64,000 bases of DNA, taken from the NCBI GenBank assembly GCA_903885605.1, contig CAISJD010000049.1, positions 96,456-160,455 of the forward strand, in the 5' to 3' direction. Source of the DNA: an uncultured Chthonomonas sp. (lineage in GTDB: Bacteria > Armatimonadota > Chthonomonadetes > Chthonomonadales > CAJBBX01). A model generated the notes under the pieces. The model searched no databases. It was not told the origin of the DNA and was given only the letters and a program-made list of their open reading frames with translations. A program made the translations under genes and the position numbers. Below, piece after piece: positions 61,196-64,000 of this stretch (its first letter is position 1; every line of letters begins with the position of its first letter).

Positions 61196-62302
61196 ATGAG
61201 GGTCGCGCAACTCGATATCGCCAACTTCAAACGCTTCGAGAAAGCGCAGATGTCATTTGTCAACGGCGAGACGGAGGAGATCAGCGATCGATTGCTGGTA
61301 CTTGGCGACAACGGGATGGGGAAGACCACGTTGCTGCAAGCCATCGCGTTACCCATCGCGCTCGCCTCAGGACAGATCCAGTCGCTTGAGCAATTCGACT
61401 GGAATGGGTTCCTGCCAGGTCGGTACTCGCGGTGGGGCCGTCCGCGGATCGAGCTCGAGGTCCACTTCACAGAGGACGAGATCAGCGCCACTCGGGAGGC
61501 AGCCGACCGGTGGGAGCGCAGCCGCTCTGTGGAGGCCAAGGAGCGCGCGCCTTTCGTCATGCCCGGCAGTAGTTCGGTGGTGCGCTTGGTCCTCGACGGT
61601 GATGAGTGCCGCGCGGAAACCGCTGCGGAGCTCCTCCAGTTCCGTGGACGGTACTACGCCTACCGCCTGCTCCGCACCGATGCGACCGCGCGCGGGCTGT
61701 TCAAGCGCCTGCCCGGCCTGTTCTGGTTCGACCAATTCCGGAACCTCGGCGTTCCAGTAGCCGCTCCCGACCAGACGAACGGCGACCACCATGACGCGCG
61801 CGGCCGTGAAGGCTTCGACGGTAGAGTGGACCAGTTCAGGCGATACTTGAATGGATGGAGGTTGGCTCAGCAGTCTCGTTCCAGGCCGTACGCCACGGAC
61901 TACCTGACGGAACTGGAGAACCTCTACAAGAGGGTGTTCCCAGGGCGCTCGTTCGCCGGGGTCGAGCCAATGCCGGGAGTTGACGCTGTTGCCCCGGAGG
62001 ATTACTACTTCCTGCTGAATGATGGCCACAGAACGTACGACATTGTTGAGATGTCGTCCGGCGAGCAGGGCGTGTTCCCCATCCTGTACCGATTCGTGCA
62101 GCAGCAGATTGCCAACTCGGTGGTCCTGATCGACGAGGTGGACCTGAACCTCCACCCACCAGCCGCACAGGCACTGGTAGCGCAACTCCGGCCGATGGCC
62201 CCAACTTGTCAGTTCATCCTCACGACGCACTCAGCGGCTGTGAGTAGCACCATTGGCGAAGCGAACACGCGAAGGTTGACGGGAGGGGCGCTATGCCTGT
62301 AA
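61196..62302 (+). CDS. AAA (ABC-type) ATPase, first gene of a PARIS-like pair
   Basis: A 368-residue ATPase; AAGGAGG precedes the ATG. Walker A is G37-DNGMGKT-T45, the ABC signature is MSSGEQG (S287-G291), Walker B is VVLIDE (D313, E314) followed by VDLNLHP, and the switch His is H345 in TTHSAAV. This is the AAA_15/AAA_21 type found in OLD, Gabija and PARIS (AriA) defence ATPases. It has no TOPRIM domain of its own; that is supplied by the next gene, which it overlaps by 10 bases. It is shorter than typical AriA and lacks an obvious long coiled coil. Its base composition seems slightly lower in GC than that of its neighbours. Confidence 0.85.
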   Translation: MRVAQLDIANFKRFEKAQMSFVNGETEEISDRLLVLGDNGMGKTTLLQAIALPIALASGQIQSLEQFDWNGFLPGRYSRWGRPRIELEVHFTEDEISATREAADRWERSRSVEAKERAPFVMPGSSSVVRLVLDGDECRAETAAELLQFRGRYYAYRLLRTDATARGLFKRLPGLFWFDQFRNLGVPVAAPDQTNGDHHDARGREGFDGRVDQFRRYLNGWRLAQQSRSRPYATDYLTELENLYKRVFPGRSFAGVEPMPGVDAVAPEDYYFLLNDGHRTYDIVEMSSGEQGVFPILYRFVQQQIANSVVLIDEVDLNLHPPAAQALVAQLRPMAPTCQFILTTHSAAVSSTIGEANTRRLTGGALCL

Positions 62303-63156
62303 GCGTACTCTTCGTTGAGGGCTCGCCCAAGGCGCCGGACCGCATTGTGCTGCCCAGGATCGTGCCGCTAGGATGTACGGTGATCCCCGGTGGGAGCAAG
62401 ACCGGGCTGGAGGACCAGGTCCGCGGCGCTCGCGTTCTGGGCCGCGGGGTAGTAGCTGCGCTTCGCGACAGGGATTTCGATCAAGACAACTCAACTCCGG
62501 TATGGGCGCCGCGCGGATGGGTGGCGGGGCGCGCCAAGGACTGGATCGGCTGGACATGGGAGCGGGTGGAGATCGAAAACTATCTGATCGATCCTCAGGT
62601 GGTCTCCCAAGCGCTTGGACGACGCGCGCCTCAGATGACCACTTACCAGCGCGCCCTCGATGATGCGGCTCAGCGCATTGCCGCCTACACGGCCGCACGC
62701 ACGGCACTATCGCATTGGCCTCCTTTCGCCCCCATGGCCAACCGTTGGGGTGATTCTGTGTACGGTGGCGACCATCTGTTCCCCGCGGACCACAGCCCCG
62801 ATGCTTGTCGCACCGCCATCCGCCGGGTTGTCGAGACCTATGAGACGGCGCGGCGCGTGGACGTTGAGGAGGTGTTGCGGAGGTTCGAGCAGGTCCACTC
62901 CGAGTGCCGGCCAGGGGGCGTCCGTTTTGCGCACTATCTCACGTTTTTCTCGGGCAAGGACCTGGCTATAGCCATGGCGCCTGAGCTAGACAGCATGCGA
63001 CTGGGCACGCCGAAGGGCTTCTGCAACCGCGTTGCCGGCGGAGTCGAGTCTGCGACTGACGATGTAGCCGCCTGGTTGCCGGAGTGGTCGGCGTTGCGTA
63101 TGGCGCTGGCAGAGGACAGACCGCTTCGCAGTTCCCTGTCGGTCAATACCGCCTGA
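62293..63156 (+). CDS. TOPRIM/DUF4435-like nuclease, second gene of a PARIS-like pair
   Basis: A 287-residue protein overlapping the ATPase gene by 10 bases. The TOPRIM catalytic pattern is readable: E9 in VLFVEGSPKAPD, and D59-R-D61-F-D63 in AALRDRDFD. WERVEIENYLID (about 89-100) is the hallmark of DUF4435 proteins such as AriB. The remaining 180 residues are helical, with FSGKDLAIA near residue 215. In PARIS, the ATPase holds AriB inactive until a phage anti-restriction protein is sensed; the released TOPRIM nuclease then cuts tRNA. That assignment here rests on architecture and motifs only. Confidence 0.75.
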   Translation: MPVSVLFVEGSPKAPDRIVLPRIVPLGCTVIPGGSKTGLEDQVRGARVLGRGVVAALRDRDFDQDNSTPVWAPRGWVAGRAKDWIGWTWERVEIENYLIDPQVVSQALGRRAPQMTTYQRALDDAAQRIAAYTAARTALSHWPPFAPMANRWGDSVYGGDHLFPADHSPDACRTAIRRVVETYETARRVDVEEVLRRFEQVHSECRPGGVRFAHYLTFFSGKDLAIAMAPELDSMRLGTPKGFCNRVAGGVESATDDVAAWLPEWSALRMALAEDRPLRSSLSVNTA

Positions 63157-63272
63157 TGGATGCATCTGCTCGCGCAGTGCTATGACCGCGAGGTAGGCTG
63201 GGTGCCGGACGGGTCTTGACTTGCGGCCGAGCCTGTCCGTTGAGTGGCCCATGCGGCTTCGTAGGAGCGCCC

Positions 63273-63992
63273 ATGCGCGTGGTGACCTACAACATACGGG
63301 GCGGGTTGGGGTGCGACGGTGTGCGGAGCCTGGCGCGGGTGGCCGACACGCTGCGCGAGGCGCGGCCCGACGTGGTCTGCCTGCAGGAGGTCCACAGTCG
63401 GGTGCCGATGAGCGGCTTCGCCGACCAGCCCGCGGAACTGGGGCGCCTGCTCGGGATGCGCGTCGTCTTCCATCCCGTGAGCCGCCTGGGCCTGGCGCGG
63501 TTCGGCAACGCCATCGCCACGCGCCTGCCCATCCTCTCGATCGCCATGCATCGGCTCACCAACGACCGCGAACGCATGCGGCCGCCCCTGCGCTGGGAGA
63601 GCCGGGGCCTGCTGGAGGTGGTGGTACAGGCGGCGAGCGGCCCGCTCCGAGTGATGACCACCCACTGGAGCCTCGACGCCCGGGACCGCCTGACATCGGC
63701 GGAGACCGTGGCGGAGAGGGTCGCCGCGGGGCCCGAGCCCGTGATCCTCTGCGGCGACCTGAACGCCCCGCCGGAGAGCCCCGAGGTCACGCAACTCCTG
63801 CGGCGCTCCGGCCTGGCCGACGCAGCGTCCTCTGAGCCGCAACCCACCTACCCGGCCGAAGCTCCCAGCGCCCGCATCGACCTCATCCTCCACAGCCCAG
63901 CGCTGGGCGAGGCCAAGGCATGGACCACTTCCTCGCCTGCCTCCGACCACCTGCCGCTGGTGGCGGAGTGGGAGGCGGGGGACACGGACTGA
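63273..63992 (+). CDS. Endonuclease/exonuclease/phosphatase-family protein
   Basis: A 239-residue protein; GGAG lies about 6 bases before the ATG. EEP-family residues are N7 (TYNIRGG), E39 (CLQEVHS), H131 (TTHWSLD), D162 and N164 (CGDLNAPP), D203 (RIDLIL), and D225-H226 (SDHLPL), all intact. Members are Mg-dependent phosphodiesterases acting on DNA, phospholipids or nucleotides. This compact single-domain form without a signal peptide is commonly annotated as a cytosolic metal-dependent hydrolase. It is 116 bases after the TOPRIM gene; a shared function in defence is possible but not indicated. Confidence 0.9.
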   Translation: MRVVTYNIRGGLGCDGVRSLARVADTLREARPDVVCLQEVHSRVPMSGFADQPAELGRLLGMRVVFHPVSRLGLARFGNAIATRLPILSIAMHRLTNDRERMRPPLRWESRGLLEVVVQAASGPLRVMTTHWSLDARDRLTSAETVAERVAAGPEPVILCGDLNAPPESPEVTQLLRRSGLADAASSEPQPTYPAEAPSARIDLILHSPALGEAKAWTTSSPASDHLPLVAEWEAGDTD

Positions 63993-64000
63993 CACGGACC

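Overview
The window is high-GC bacterial DNA, most likely from a member of the Armatimonadota. The best evidence is two adjacent prepilin-type proteins (55761..56558 and 56746..57603) whose N-termini run from a [16 protein letters not shown] methylation motif into [12 protein letters not shown], a form I associate with that phylum; the planctomycete form differs. The many secreted glycoside hydrolases, the UroD-like proteins and an archaeal-type PEP carboxylase fit but do not prove this. I see no rRNA, tRNA or CRISPR array.

Layout. 1-6.5 kb: the 3' half of a GH106 alpha-L-rhamnosidase, a VapBC-type toxin-antitoxin pair, a Tat-exported beta-lactamase-fold hydrolase, then a decayed stretch with a DUF433 antitoxin whose DUF5615 partner is broken and a zinc-ribbon/nuclease gene split by one in-frame stop. 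6.5-18.5 kb: amino-acid and peptide catabolism (VOC protein, L-serine dehydratase, enolase-superfamily enzyme overlapping an M42 peptidase, M24 peptidase, ornithine-cyclodeaminase-like protein), a YqhC-like AraC regulator divergent from an aldo/keto reductase, a type-B carboxylesterase and a PQQ-type propeller. 18.5-28.3 kb: secreted proteins of unknown function, a metallophosphatase fragment, a UroD-like protein, a nitrilase-superfamily enzyme, PEP carboxylase and a large GxGYxYP-family protein.

28.6-46.6 kb: a run of secreted glycan-active proteins interleaved with UroD-like putative methyltransferases. Two large paralogous (alpha/alpha)-barrel-type proteins face each other across a second VapBC pair; one carries a C-terminal frameshift. 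A transposase fragment and a multidomain secreted HExxH protein follow. 46.6-51.1 kb: GH4 glycosidase, xylulokinase, a DEDDh exonuclease and a sugar nucleotidyltransferase. 51.1-61 kb: a structured inverted-repeat element, an orphan antitoxin, a GH50-like enzyme, an ankyrin protein, another UroD-like protein, the two prepilins, a GH20/GH67-like protein and a GH28-like protein. 61.2-64 kb: an AAA ATPase overlapping a TOPRIM/DUF4435-like gene, which looks like a PARIS-type defence pair, then an endonuclease/exonuclease/phosphatase-family protein.

Taken together, most of the window looks built for breaking down complex, possibly methylated, plant or algal polysaccharides, with intracellular sugar (GH4, XylB) and amino-acid catabolism. 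Small defence and addiction modules are scattered through it, several in visible decay. Functions are inferred from motifs read by eye; no database search was run.
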